A stretch of 64,000 bases of DNA from Kitasatospora purpeofusca (GTDB taxonomy: Bacteria > Actinomycetota > Actinomycetes > Streptomycetales > Streptomycetaceae). The stretch lies in assembly GCF_000718025.1 (NCBI RefSeq), contig NZ_JODS01000001.1, positions 496,001-560,000 of the forward strand. Reading direction: 5' to 3'. Both the position numbers and the translations under genes were made by a program. Shown one piece after another: positions 42,424-50,444 of the stretch; the stretch's first letter is position 1; each line of letters opens with the position of its first letter. Under the pieces are notes generated by a model that was not told the DNA's origin, ran no database searches, and worked only from the letters and a program-made list of their open reading frames with translations.

Positions 42424-44451
42424 ATGAACGACCTCCACGCCGGCTCGGCGCCCGCACTGCGGCGACTGCTGGACCTGCTCGCCTCCGGCGCCGCCACCGA
42501 GGACTTCACCGACGTGCTGGCCGACGCGCGCCGCCGGGGCGCGCCGGCCGACGTGCTGGGCGAGATCGACGACGCGACCTGGCAGGCACTGCGGGTCCAC
42601 CGGACCCTGCGCCAGCACCGGCGCCGCGAGGCCGAGTTGACCGCCCTCTTCGACACCGCCGGCGACCTCGCCGCCTCCCGCGACCTCGACTCCGTGCTGC
42701 AGGCGATCGTCCGCCGGGCCCGGATGCTGCTGGGCACCGACACCGCCTACCTCACCCTCCCGGACGAAGCCGCCGGCGACACCTACATGCGGGTCACCGA
42801 CGGCTCGGTCTCGGTCCTCTTCCAGACCCTGCGGCTCAGCCTCGGCGACGGCCTCGGCGGCCTGGTCGCGCAGAGCGCCCGCCCGTACGCCACCCCCGAC
42901 TACCGCACCGACGACCGCTTCCACCACACCGACGTGATCGACGCGGGCGTGGTCGACGAGGGCCTGGTGGCGATCATCGGCGTCCCGCTGCTGCTCGGCG
43001 GGCGGGTGATCGGGGTGCTGTTCGCCGCCGACCGCTCGCCCCGCGCGTTCTCCCCCGACGAGGTCGCACTGCTGTGCACCCTGGCCGCGCACGCCGCGAT
43101 CGCGCTGGACACCGCCAAGGCGCTCGCCGACACCCGGTCCGCGCTCGCCGAGCTGAACAGCGCCAACGAGCTGATCCGCGCCCACTCCGCCGCCGTCCAG
43201 CGCGCCGAGCGGGGCCACGACCGGCTCACCGACCTGGTGCTGCGCGGGGCCGAGGTGCCGGACGTCGCCGCGGCCGTGGCCGCGCTGCTCGGTGGGGGAA
43301 TAGCCGTACTGGACACCGAGGGCGAGCCGCTCGCCGGACGGGCCGCCGCACCCGGCGCCGGGCCGGCCGAGACGGCGGCGGCGTCCCGGGCCGAGGGGCG
43401 CGCGGTGCGCCACGGCGGGGCCTGGGTGTGCGCGGTGCTGGCCGGGCAGGAGCAGCTCGGCACGCTGGTGCTGCGCGGCCGGCCGGACCTCGACGACGCC
43501 GACCGCAGGCTGTTCGAACGGGCCGGAGTGGTGACCGCGCTGCTCCTGCTGCTGCGGCGGTCGGTCGCCGAGACGGAGAACCGGGTCCGCGGCGAGCTGC
43601 TGGCCGACCTGCTCACCGCTCCCGACCGGGATCCGGCCGGGCTGACCGCGCGGGGGCGCCGGCTGGGCGTCGACCTCGGGCGGCCGCACCTGGTGCTGGT
43701 CGCCGAGCCGGGGCGCGGCGGGGTCGGCGGGGGTCCGGCCGCCGTGCGCTCGCGGCTGGCGGGGGCGGCCGGGCGGTATCTGTTCGGCGCCCGGGGCATC
43801 AGTGCCGAGCACGGCGAGGCGGTGGTGCTGCTGGTCCCGGACGGGGGCGGGGGCGGGGGCGGTGCTCCGGTCGAGGCCGGGGCCGGGGCTGTTTCCGAGA
43901 GCGGGGCGCCGGTCGGGGCGGCGGGCGGTTGCACGGCGGGCGGAACCGCGGCCGGGGACGTCGCCCAGCGGGCGGCCGAACAGGCCGCCGAGCGGCTGGC
44001 CCGGCTGGCGGGCTTCCCGGTCACGGTGGGCGCCGGCCGCCCCGCCTCCGGACCGGTCGCGCTGGCCGCCGCGTACGCCGAGGGGCTGCGCTGCGTCCGG
44101 GCGCTGCGGGTGCTCGGCCGGGACGGGGAGGGCGCCTCGGCGGGGTCGCTCGGCTTCCTCGGGGTGCTGCTCGGCGACGGCCACGACGTCTCCGGCTTCG
44201 TCGGCGCGACGCTGGGGCCGCTGCTGGACTACGACGCCCGGCGCGGCACCGAGCTGGTCCGCACCCTGCGCGCGTACTTCGACTGCGGCGGCAGCCTCAC
44301 CCGGGCCAAGGACGAGCTGCACGTCCATGTGAACACCGTCGTCCAGCGCCTCGACCGGGTCGAGGTACTGCTGGGCCAGGACTGGAACGGTCCCGAGCGC
44401 TCGCTGGAACTCCAGCTGGCCCTGCGGCTCCAGCTGCTGTCGGGGGCCTGA
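42424..44451 (+). CDS. GAF-domain PucR-family transcriptional activator
   Basis: 675 aa. A short helical N-terminus is followed by a GAF sensor domain (about residues 70-235, LFDTAGDLAASRDLDSVLQAI to LCTLAAHAAIALD). A long Gly/Ala-rich middle precedes the C-terminal PucR HTH_30 domain (about 610-665: YFDCGGSLTRAKDELHVHVN and TVVQRLDRVE). Such activators sense a metabolite and switch on nearby catabolic genes. The position after the hydroxybutyrate dehydrogenase and MHS carrier makes it their likely regulator; the effector is unknown. Confidence 0.88.
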   Translation: MNDLHAGSAPALRRLLDLLASGAATEDFTDVLADARRRGAPADVLGEIDDATWQALRVHRTLRQHRRREAELTALFDTAGDLAASRDLDSVLQAIVRRARMLLGTDTAYLTLPDEAAGDTYMRVTDGSVSVLFQTLRLSLGDGLGGLVAQSARPYATPDYRTDDRFHHTDVIDAGVVDEGLVAIIGVPLLLGGRVIGVLFAADRSPRAFSPDEVALLCTLAAHAAIALDTAKALADTRSALAELNSANELIRAHSAAVQRAERGHDRLTDLVLRGAEVPDVAAAVAALLGGGIAVLDTEGEPLAGRAAAPGAGPAETAAASRAEGRAVRHGGAWVCAVLAGQEQLGTLVLRGRPDLDDADRRLFERAGVVTALLLLLRRSVAETENRVRGELLADLLTAPDRDPAGLTARGRRLGVDLGRPHLVLVAEPGRGGVGGGPAAVRSRLAGAAGRYLFGARGISAEHGEAVVLLVPDGGGGGGGAPVEAGAGAVSESGAPVGAAGGCTAGGTAAGDVAQRAAEQAAERLARLAGFPVTVGAGRPASGPVALAAAYAEGLRCVRALRVLGRDGEGASAGSLGFLGVLLGDGHDVSGFVGATLGPLLDYDARRGTELVRTLRAYFDCGGSLTRAKDELHVHVNTVVQRLDRVEVLLGQDWNGPERSLELQLALRLQLLSGA

Positions 44452-44531
44452 GCGGGCGCCTGGACGGTCCGTACGGGCCGGGGCGTACAGTGGCGAGGTT
44501 GGTCTCGAACGCCTGGCAAGGAGCAGCAGCG

Positions 44532-45329
44532 GTGAGCGAGAACGTTCGGTTCGTCCGGATGGGCATCGGCGACGGTGCCGTCCCGTACCAGGAGGCCTGG
44601 GAGGAGCAGCAGCGGCTGCACGCCCTCCGGGTCGCCGACGAGATCCCCGACACGGTGCTGCTGCTGGAGCACCAGCCCGTGTACACGATGGGCAAGCGCA
44701 CCAATCCGGCGGACCTGCCGCTGGACGGCACCCCGGTGGTCGAGGTGAACCGGGGCGGCGAGATCACCTGGCACGGCCCCGGCCAGCTGGTCGGCTACCC
44801 GATCGTCAAGCTGCCCGACCCGATCGACGTGATCGCGTACGTGCGGCGGCTGGAAGAGGCGCTGATCCGGGCCTGCGGCGCGTTCGGCGTCGGGACCACC
44901 CGGGTCGAGGGCCGCAGCGGCGTCTGGGTGCTGGGCGGGGACATCCCGGACGCGGTGGTGGACCCCGCGCAGGTGGTGGACATCGGCAAGCTCACCCTGC
45001 GGATGGGCCTGCCGCTCGGCATCGACCCCCGACTGGCCGGTCCGGAGTACGCGCCGTCCAACGCGGGTCAGCGCGGCGACGACCGCAAGCTGGCCGCGAT
45101 CGGCGTCCGGGTCGCGCGCGGGGTGACCATGCACGGCTTCGCGCTGAACTGCGACCCGGACATGACCTGGTTCGACCGGATCGTGCCGTGCGGCATCCGG
45201 GACGCCGGGGTCGCCTCGCTGGCCGGCGAGCTCGGGCGGGCCCTTCCCGTCGCCGAGGCGCTGCCGCTGGTCGAGAAGCACCTGGCCGAGGTGCTCGCCG
45301 AGCTGCCGGAGCCGGCGACCGGGCGTTGA
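44532..45329 (+). CDS. lipB: Octanoyltransferase LipB
   Basis: 265 aa from GTG 44532 with AAGGAG at 44518-44523. The motifs are LLLEHQPVYTMGKRT, NRGGEITWHGPGQLVGYPI, the catalytic Lys region RKLAAIGVRVARGVTMHGFA and a Cys in NCDPDMTWFDRIVPCGI. It moves octanoate from acyl carrier protein to lipoyl domains such as those of SucB. lipA follows after a repeat-containing gap of 239 bases. Confidence 0.96.
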   Translation: MSENVRFVRMGIGDGAVPYQEAWEEQQRLHALRVADEIPDTVLLLEHQPVYTMGKRTNPADLPLDGTPVVEVNRGGEITWHGPGQLVGYPIVKLPDPIDVIAYVRRLEEALIRACGAFGVGTTRVEGRSGVWVLGGDIPDAVVDPAQVVDIGKLTLRMGLPLGIDPRLAGPEYAPSNAGQRGDDRKLAAIGVRVARGVTMHGFALNCDPDMTWFDRIVPCGIRDAGVASLAGELGRALPVAEALPLVEKHLAEVLAELPEPATGR

Positions 45330-45361
45330 GCCCGCGGAACCGGTTCCGGGCGTTGAGCCCG

Positions 45362-45445
45362 GACGCCGGTCCGGACGCTGGTTCCGGATGCCAGTCCCGA
45401 TGCCGGTCCGGATGCCAGTCCCATGCCGGTCCGGACGCCGGTCCC
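45362..45445. repeat. Imperfect tandem array of about seven 12-bp units between lipB and lipA
   Basis: The unit is GAYGCCRGTCCS. Copies alternate between the forms GCCGGTCCG and GCCAGTCCC. Just upstream, a CCGGGCGTTGAGCCCG element that includes the lipB stop is duplicated at about 45345-45361. Confidence 0.85.
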
Positions 45446-45568
45446 GCACCCGGGAATCTACTTGCCGGTAGCCCTGTTGCCCTGCGATTGCGGGGTCCCG
45501 GCCCCGGCGAAGGCCGTACAAGCACAGGCGTACCCTGGGGGTACCCCGTCTAGTTCTAGGAGTCGCAC

Positions 45569-46582
45569 GTGTCCGCTGTCGCGCCCGACGGCAGGAAGCT
45601 GCTCCGCCTGGAGGTCCGCAACAGCGAGACCCCCATCGAGCGGAAGCCCGAGTGGATCAAGACCCGCGCGAAGATGGGGCCGGAGTACAACGCCCTCCAG
45701 TCGCTGGTGAAGAAGGAAGGGCTGCACACGGTCTGCCAGGAGGCCGGCTGCCCCAACATCTTCGAGTGCTGGGAGGACCGCGAGGCGACCTTCCTCATCG
45801 GCGGTGACCAGTGCACCCGCCGCTGCGACTTCTGCCAGATCGACACCGGCAAGCCCGCCGACTTCGACCGGGACGAGCCCCGCCGCGTCGCCGAGTCCAT
45901 CGTCACGATGGACCTCAACTACGCCACCATCACCGGCGTCGCCCGCGACGACCTGCCGGACGGCGGCGCCTGGCTGTACGCGGAGACCGTGCGCCAGGTG
46001 CACGCGCTGACCGCCGCCCGCGAGGCCGGGCGCACCGGCGTCGAGCTGCTGATCCCGGACTTCAACGCGGTGCCGGAGCAGCTGGCCGAGGTCTTCTCCT
46101 CGCGCCCCGAGGTGCTGGCGCACAACGTCGAGACCGTGCCGCGGATCTTCAAGCGGATCCGCCCGGCGTTCCGCTACGAGCGCTCGCTGAACGTCATCAC
46201 CCAGGCGCGCGAGGCCGGGCTGGTCACCAAGTCCAACCTGATCCTGGGCATGGGCGAGACCCGCGAGGAGGTCAGCCAGGCGCTGGCCGACCTGGTCGGG
46301 GCCGGCTGCGAGCTGATCACCATCACCCAGTACCTGCGGCCGTCGCTGCGCCACCACCCGGTGGAGCGGTGGGTCAAGCCGCACGAGTTCGTCGAGCTGC
46401 AGCAGGAGGCCGAGGAGCTCGGCTTCGCCGGGGTCATGTCCGGCCCGCTGGTCCGCTCCTCGTACCGCGCCGGGCGGCTGTACCGGCAGGCGCTGGAGCA
46501 CCGCGAGCGGCAGAGCGGGACGGCGGCGTCGGCCCCGGCCGCGTCCTCCCCGGTCGCGGACGCCCCGGTCGCGGCGGTCTGA
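45569..46582 (+). CDS. lipA: Lipoyl synthase (radical SAM)
   Basis: 337 aa, GTG start with AGGAGT upstream. The auxiliary 4Fe-4S cluster is bound by C56, C61 and C67 (CQEAGCPNIFEC); the radical SAM cluster by C82, C86 and C89 (CTRRCDFC). The RSSY-type C-terminal ligand is in GPLVRSSYRAGRLY. It inserts two sulfur atoms into octanoyl groups, sacrificing its auxiliary cluster, and so depends on carriers like ErpA. The Ala/Pro tail after about residue 315 is a dispensable-looking extension. Confidence 0.97.
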   Translation: MSAVAPDGRKLLRLEVRNSETPIERKPEWIKTRAKMGPEYNALQSLVKKEGLHTVCQEAGCPNIFECWEDREATFLIGGDQCTRRCDFCQIDTGKPADFDRDEPRRVAESIVTMDLNYATITGVARDDLPDGGAWLYAETVRQVHALTAAREAGRTGVELLIPDFNAVPEQLAEVFSSRPEVLAHNVETVPRIFKRIRPAFRYERSLNVITQAREAGLVTKSNLILGMGETREEVSQALADLVGAGCELITITQYLRPSLRHHPVERWVKPHEFVELQQEAEELGFAGVMSGPLVRSSYRAGRLYRQALEHRERQSGTAASAPAASSPVADAPVAAV

Positions 46583-46612
46583 CGGGCAGCGGCGACGGTT
46601 TCACGCCATCGG

Positions 46613-46640
46613 AGGGGCGGGGCTTCGGCTCCGCCCCTTT
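46613..46640 (+). terminator. Terminator of lipA with UUCG tetraloop
   Basis: An 11-bp stem closed by C-UUCG-G, followed by TTT, 31 bases after the lipA stop. Confidence 0.88.
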
Positions 46641-46817
46641 CGCTTCACCGGACTTTGACTGCCTGGTCACGGACTGGTAACACGGAGTGGGGATGATGGC
46701 GTCTCCATGAGTGTTCGATTTTTCTCAGCCACACCTCCGAGCACGTCCGCACCTCCGCGCGCACCCGGTCACGGGTCCGCGCGCGCGGCCGCTCGGTCCG
46801 AGGGGAGCTGTTTCGGC

Positions 46818-47027
46818 ATGCGGGTCGATTTCCGGGTGGAACTCCGGTCGGTGGGCACCGCGCTCCGGCTGGCCGAGAGCGTGCTGCTGGCGGGCGGCCA
46901 GCGCCAGGCGCGGCGGAACGCCTGGGCCGCCGTCTGCGAGAACCGCAGGCACGCGGCGGCGCGGGAACTCGACGGCGGACCGGCGGGCGCCCCGGTGGGC
47001 GGACCGGCGAACGCCGCGCGCCGCTGA
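46818..47027 (+). CDS. Small hypothetical protein (69 aa)
   Basis: 69 aa from ATG 46818; the frame can be extended to ATG 46707, but third-position G/C falls sharply there, so the shorter form is preferred. The sequence is basic and helical, with RLAESVLLAGGQRQARRNAW and CENRRHAAAREL. There is no membrane segment or known motif. It lies between the lipA terminator and the DUF4191 gene. The function is unknown. Confidence 0.55.
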   Translation: MRVDFRVELRSVGTALRLAESVLLAGGQRQARRNAWAAVCENRRHAAARELDGGPAGAPVGGPANAARR

Positions 47028-47232
47028 CGGCGGACAGCGGCGGGCGCCGAGGGGTGGGGAGCCGGGGTGGAGGACGGTACTCCAGGGGTACGTCAGGAGT
47101 ACTTCGAGGGCAGTTCAGGGGCAGTTCGGGGGGCGACACACCGGGCGGAACAGGGGCACCCGGGTCACGGTTCGGGGCGAACGGGTACCCGGGCTTGGAT
47201 ATCCCGTACCCGCGCCACGTACCATGAGCGTT

Positions 47233-47925
47233 ATGGCGAGGGAAACATCCGAGAACCCCGGGCGACTGAAGCAGATCCGCCTGGCATACACCATGACCAA
47301 GAAGGTCGACACCAAGATCGGCCTGATCATCGCCGGCGTCGGCCTGCTGACCTTCGGCGTGTTCCTGGCCATCGGTTTCGCGATCGAGCACCCCGTCTAC
47401 CTGGGAATCCTGGGCTTCATCGTGGCCTTCCTGGCCATGGCGATCGTCTTCGGGCGCCGGGCCGAGCGCGCGGCGTTCGGGCAGATGGAGGGCCAGCCGG
47501 GCGCCGTCGCCGCTGTGCTGAACAACATCCGGCGCGGCTGGAGCGCGAGCTCCACGCCGGTGGCCGTCACCCGCAGCCAGGACGCGGTCTACCGCGCCGT
47601 CGGCCGGGCCGGCATCGCGCTGATCGGTGAGGGCAACCCGAACCGGGTCCGCCAGCTGCTCGCGTCCGAGAAGAAGAAGATGGCCCGGGTCGTCGGCGAC
47701 GGCGTGCCGGTGCACGACATCGTGGTGGGCGACGGCAAGGACGAGGTCCCGCTCAAGAAGCTGCAGATCCACCTGATGCGTCTGCCGCGCGCCATCACGC
47801 CCGCCCAGGTCACCGAGACCAACGACCGGCTGCGCGCGCTGGGCGACCTGCTCTCCAAGGCCCCCATCCCCAAGGGCCCGATGCCCAAGGGCGCCCGGAT
47901 GCCCAAGGGCGGCCAGGCTCGCTGA
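47233..47925 (+). CDS. DUF4191 family membrane protein
   Basis: 230 aa from ATG 47233 (ATG 47224 also possible). The N-terminal ENPGRLKQIRLAYTMTKK is followed by two transmembrane helices (about residues 29-50 and 55-74) and a basic cytoplasmic domain with ALIGEGNPNRVRQLLASEKKK. This DUF4191 family is found next to lipA in many actinobacteria (from memory Rv2219). The C-terminus has a KGPMPKGARMPKGG repeat. The function is unknown. Confidence 0.92.
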   Translation: MARETSENPGRLKQIRLAYTMTKKVDTKIGLIIAGVGLLTFGVFLAIGFAIEHPVYLGILGFIVAFLAMAIVFGRRAERAAFGQMEGQPGAVAAVLNNIRRGWSASSTPVAVTRSQDAVYRAVGRAGIALIGEGNPNRVRQLLASEKKKMARVVGDGVPVHDIVVGDGKDEVPLKKLQIHLMRLPRAITPAQVTETNDRLRALGDLLSKAPIPKGPMPKGARMPKGGQAR

Positions 47926-47946
47926 GCCCCTCCCCCGTCGACACCA

Positions 47947-47985
47947 GAACGGCCCCGCCGCGGAGCTTCCGCAGCGGGGCCGTTC
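47947..47985. terminator. Terminator between the DUF4191 and RDD genes
   Basis: A 12-bp stem (47947-47958 with 47974-47985) extended inward after one mismatch, located between convergent genes. Confidence 0.82.
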
Positions 47986-48046
47986 GGCATTACGGCGCGT
48001 TCGGCGTTCCGACGTTCGGGGTTCCGGCATTCGCACCGGCTCGGGA

Positions 48047-48514
48047 TCAGATCCGGACCTCGACGGTGCCGACCGCCTTGTCGTGCAGCCCCCGGGTGTC
48101 GCGGTCCCAGACCAGGGCCGGCACCACCAGGAAGAGCAGCGCCGTCCGCAGCAGCACCTGCGGGATGGTCGCCCGGCCGCCGTCGAGCCGGACCACCCGC
48201 AGGCCGAACAGCCGCTTGCCGAAGGTCGTCCCGGTCGTCGCGAGCAGCAGCACGATGACGGCGAAGAGCAGCGGAGTGGTCCACATGTTCGCCGAGCCCG
48301 CGGAGCCGTTGCCGAGCAGCCCGTAGGCGACGACGGCGACCAGCCAGCCGTCGACGAACAGGGCACCCAGCCGCCGGCCCGGGCCCGCGATCGAGCCGGA
48401 ACCCTCCTTGGGCAGTCCGAGGCGCTCACCGCGGTAGCCGAAGTCGGCTCCCATCTTCTCGGCGGCCGCCTTCGGGCCGTCGATCCACGATCCCAACGCT
48501 TCTCTGGTGTCCAC
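48047..48514 (-). CDS. RDD family membrane protein
   Basis: 155 aa, GTG start. The RDD domain has GPGRRLGALFVDGWLVAVVA at its first helix, then two more hydrophobic segments and FGKRLFGLRVVRLDGG. RDD proteins are small membrane proteins sometimes linked to transport or salt stress. This one is divergent from glnA; a similar RDD gene next to glnA1 is remembered in mycobacteria (Rv2219A). Confidence 0.9.
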   Translation of the reverse strand: MDTREALGSWIDGPKAAAEKMGADFGYRGERLGLPKEGSGSIAGPGRRLGALFVDGWLVAVVAYGLLGNGSAGSANMWTTPLLFAVIVLLLATTGTTFGKRLFGLRVVRLDGGRATIPQVLLRTALLFLVVPALVWDRDTRGLHDKAVGTVEVRI

Positions 48515-48729
48515 GAATCCACATTAACCGGGCGAACACCGGGGACGGCCACCGCCTCCCCGACCCGCACCGCGCCGCCCGCCCGCGCGCGCCACCGGAG
48601 AGTGAATCGGCCGCCGCCGGCTTTCCCCCGCCCTTCCCCAGTGGTCCAGACCACTTCAACGCCCCCACCTGGCCGGGCGAGGCGTTTTGTCCAGGACCGT
48701 AGGGCTTTGCCGCCCGCGTGACGTGTGCG

Positions 48730-48768
48730 GTTAACATTCAGGAAACGACTGGGTCACCGGCCGGAAAC
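48730..48768 (+). promoter_or_regulatory. GlnR-binding box in the glnA promoter
   Basis: Four half-sites TTAAC, GAAAC, GTCAC and GAAAC end at 48735, 48746, 48757 and 48768, an exact 11-base spacing. This is the a-b-a-b arrangement described for GlnR boxes in Streptomyces glnA and amtB promoters. It lies 46 bases before the glnA start and predicts nitrogen control by GlnR. Confidence 0.9.
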
Positions 48769-48814
48769 GGCCCATTCCTAGGGTGAGCCCCATTCGCTAC
48801 GCCGAGGAGGATGG

Positions 48815-50227
48815 ATGTTCAACAACGCCGCCGAAGTGAAGCAGTTCATCCAGGACAACGACGTGAAGTTCGTCGATGTCCGCTTCTGCGACCTGCCAGG
48901 CGTTCTGCAGCACTTCTCCGTACCCGCGGCGACGTTCGACCCGTCCGAGACCCTGATGTTCGACGGCTCGTCGATCCGCGGCTTCCAGGCCATCCACGAG
49001 TCCGACATGGCCCTGGTCCCCGACCTCGCCACCGCCAGGCTCGACCCGTTCCGCCAGGAGAAGCACCTCAACATCAACTTCTTCATCCAGGACCCGGTGA
49101 CCGGCGAGGCCTACAGCCGCGACCCGCGCAACGTCGCCAAGAAGGCCGAGGCCTACCTCGCCTCCTCCGGCATCGCGGACACCGCGTTCTTCGGCCCCGA
49201 GGCCGAGTTCTACGTCTTCGACTCGGTCCGGTTCGACACCAGCGCCAACGCCTCGTACTACCACATCGACTCCGAGGCCGGCGCCTGGAACTCCGGTTCC
49301 ACCGAGGGCGACGTCCGCGGCTACAAGGTCAAGTACAAGGGCGGCTACTTCCCCGTCCCGCCGGTCGACCACTTCGCCGACCTGCGCGCCGAGATGTCCC
49401 TGGAACTCGCCAAGGCGGGCCTGGAGGTCGAGCGCCAGCACCACGAGGTCGGCACGGCCGGCCAAGCGGAGATCAACTACAAGTTCAACACCCTGCTGCA
49501 TGCCGCCGACGACCTGATGCTGTTCAAGTACATCATCAAGAACGTCGCCTGGCGGGCCGGCAAGACGGCCACCTTCATGCCGAAGCCGATCTTCGGCGAC
49601 AACGGCTCGGGCATGCACGTCCACCAGTCGCTGTGGACCGAGGGCGTGCCGCTCTTCTACGACGAGCAGGGCTACGCCGGACTCTCCGACACCGCCCGCT
49701 ACTACATCGGCGGCCTGCTCAAGCACGCGCCGTCGCTGCTCGCCTTCACCAACCCGTCGGTGAACTCCTACCACCGCCTGGTCCCCGGCTTCGAGGCCCC
49801 GGTCAACCTGGTCTACTCCCAGCGCAACCGCTCCGCCGCGATCCGGATCCCGATCACGGGCTCCAACGCCAAGGCCAAGCGCATCGAGTTCCGCGCCCCC
49901 GACCCGTCCTCCAACCCCTACCTCGCCTTCGCCGCCATGCTGATGGCCGGCCTGGACGGCATCAAGAACAAGATCGAGCCCCTCGAGCCGGTCGACAAGG
50001 ACCTCTACGAGCTGGCCCCCGAGGAGCACGCCGGCGTCCCCCAGGTCCCGTCCTCCCTCCCGGCCGTCCTGGAGGCCCTCGAAGCCGACCACGAGTACCT
50101 CCTCGCGGGCAACGTCTTCACCCCGGACCTCATCGAGACCTGGATCGACTTCAAGCGCACCAACGAGATCGCCCCCATCGCCCTCCGCCCCCACCCGCAC
50201 GAGTTCGAGCTCTACTACGACCTGTAG
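48815..50227 (+). CDS. glnA: Glutamine synthetase type I
   Basis: 470 aa from ATG 48815 with GAGGAGG upstream. GSI motifs: FDGSSIRGFQAIHESDM (latch/active site), FFGPEAEFYVFD, the glutamate and metal region GQAEINYKFNTLLHAAD, ATP region KPIFGDNGSGMHVHQS, and SNPYLAFAAMLMAGLDGIKN. It makes glutamine from glutamate and ammonia and should be controlled by adenylylation as well as by the GlnR box upstream. A perfect 14-bp terminator follows. Confidence 0.98.
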   Translation: MFNNAAEVKQFIQDNDVKFVDVRFCDLPGVLQHFSVPAATFDPSETLMFDGSSIRGFQAIHESDMALVPDLATARLDPFRQEKHLNINFFIQDPVTGEAYSRDPRNVAKKAEAYLASSGIADTAFFGPEAEFYVFDSVRFDTSANASYYHIDSEAGAWNSGSTEGDVRGYKVKYKGGYFPVPPVDHFADLRAEMSLELAKAGLEVERQHHEVGTAGQAEINYKFNTLLHAADDLMLFKYIIKNVAWRAGKTATFMPKPIFGDNGSGMHVHQSLWTEGVPLFYDEQGYAGLSDTARYYIGGLLKHAPSLLAFTNPSVNSYHRLVPGFEAPVNLVYSQRNRSAAIRIPITGSNAKAKRIEFRAPDPSSNPYLAFAAMLMAGLDGIKNKIEPLEPVDKDLYELAPEEHAGVPQVPSSLPAVLEALEADHEYLLAGNVFTPDLIETWIDFKRTNEIAPIALRPHPHEFELYYDL

Positions 50228-50271
50228 GAGCAGCTCCGACCTGCGGTAACGCAGTTCGACCTCTCGCCGTT

Positions 50272-50302
50272 TCCGCAGGTCAGCGCCTCGCTGACCTGCG
50301 GA
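50272..50302 (+). terminator. Terminator of glnA
   Basis: A perfect 14-bp stem (50272-50285 with 50289-50302), 45 bases after the stop. Confidence 0.85.
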
Positions 50303-50444
50303 GGACGAGCAGGAGCAGGAGGCCGGCGCCCCGTCGGCAAGCGCGACCTCCATCGGTGTGCAGCGGGACGACAACCGGCTCGCAAGCCAGGAGAACACCC
50401 CGCTGCCGACACCGAACGAGTGACCTACGGCGAACACGAGCCGG
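50303..50444. other. Gap after glnA without a recognisable gene
   Basis: About 140 bases between the glnA terminator and the MFS gene. Short open frames occur on both strands, but none shows the strong third-position G/C pattern of neighbours. It could be a remnant, and marks the change from conserved to accessory DNA. Confidence 0.5.

Noticed and set aside
46707..46817. N-terminal extension of the 69-aa protein
   Set aside because: Third-position G/C drops to about 60 percent, unlike the downstream part, though it cannot be fully excluded.
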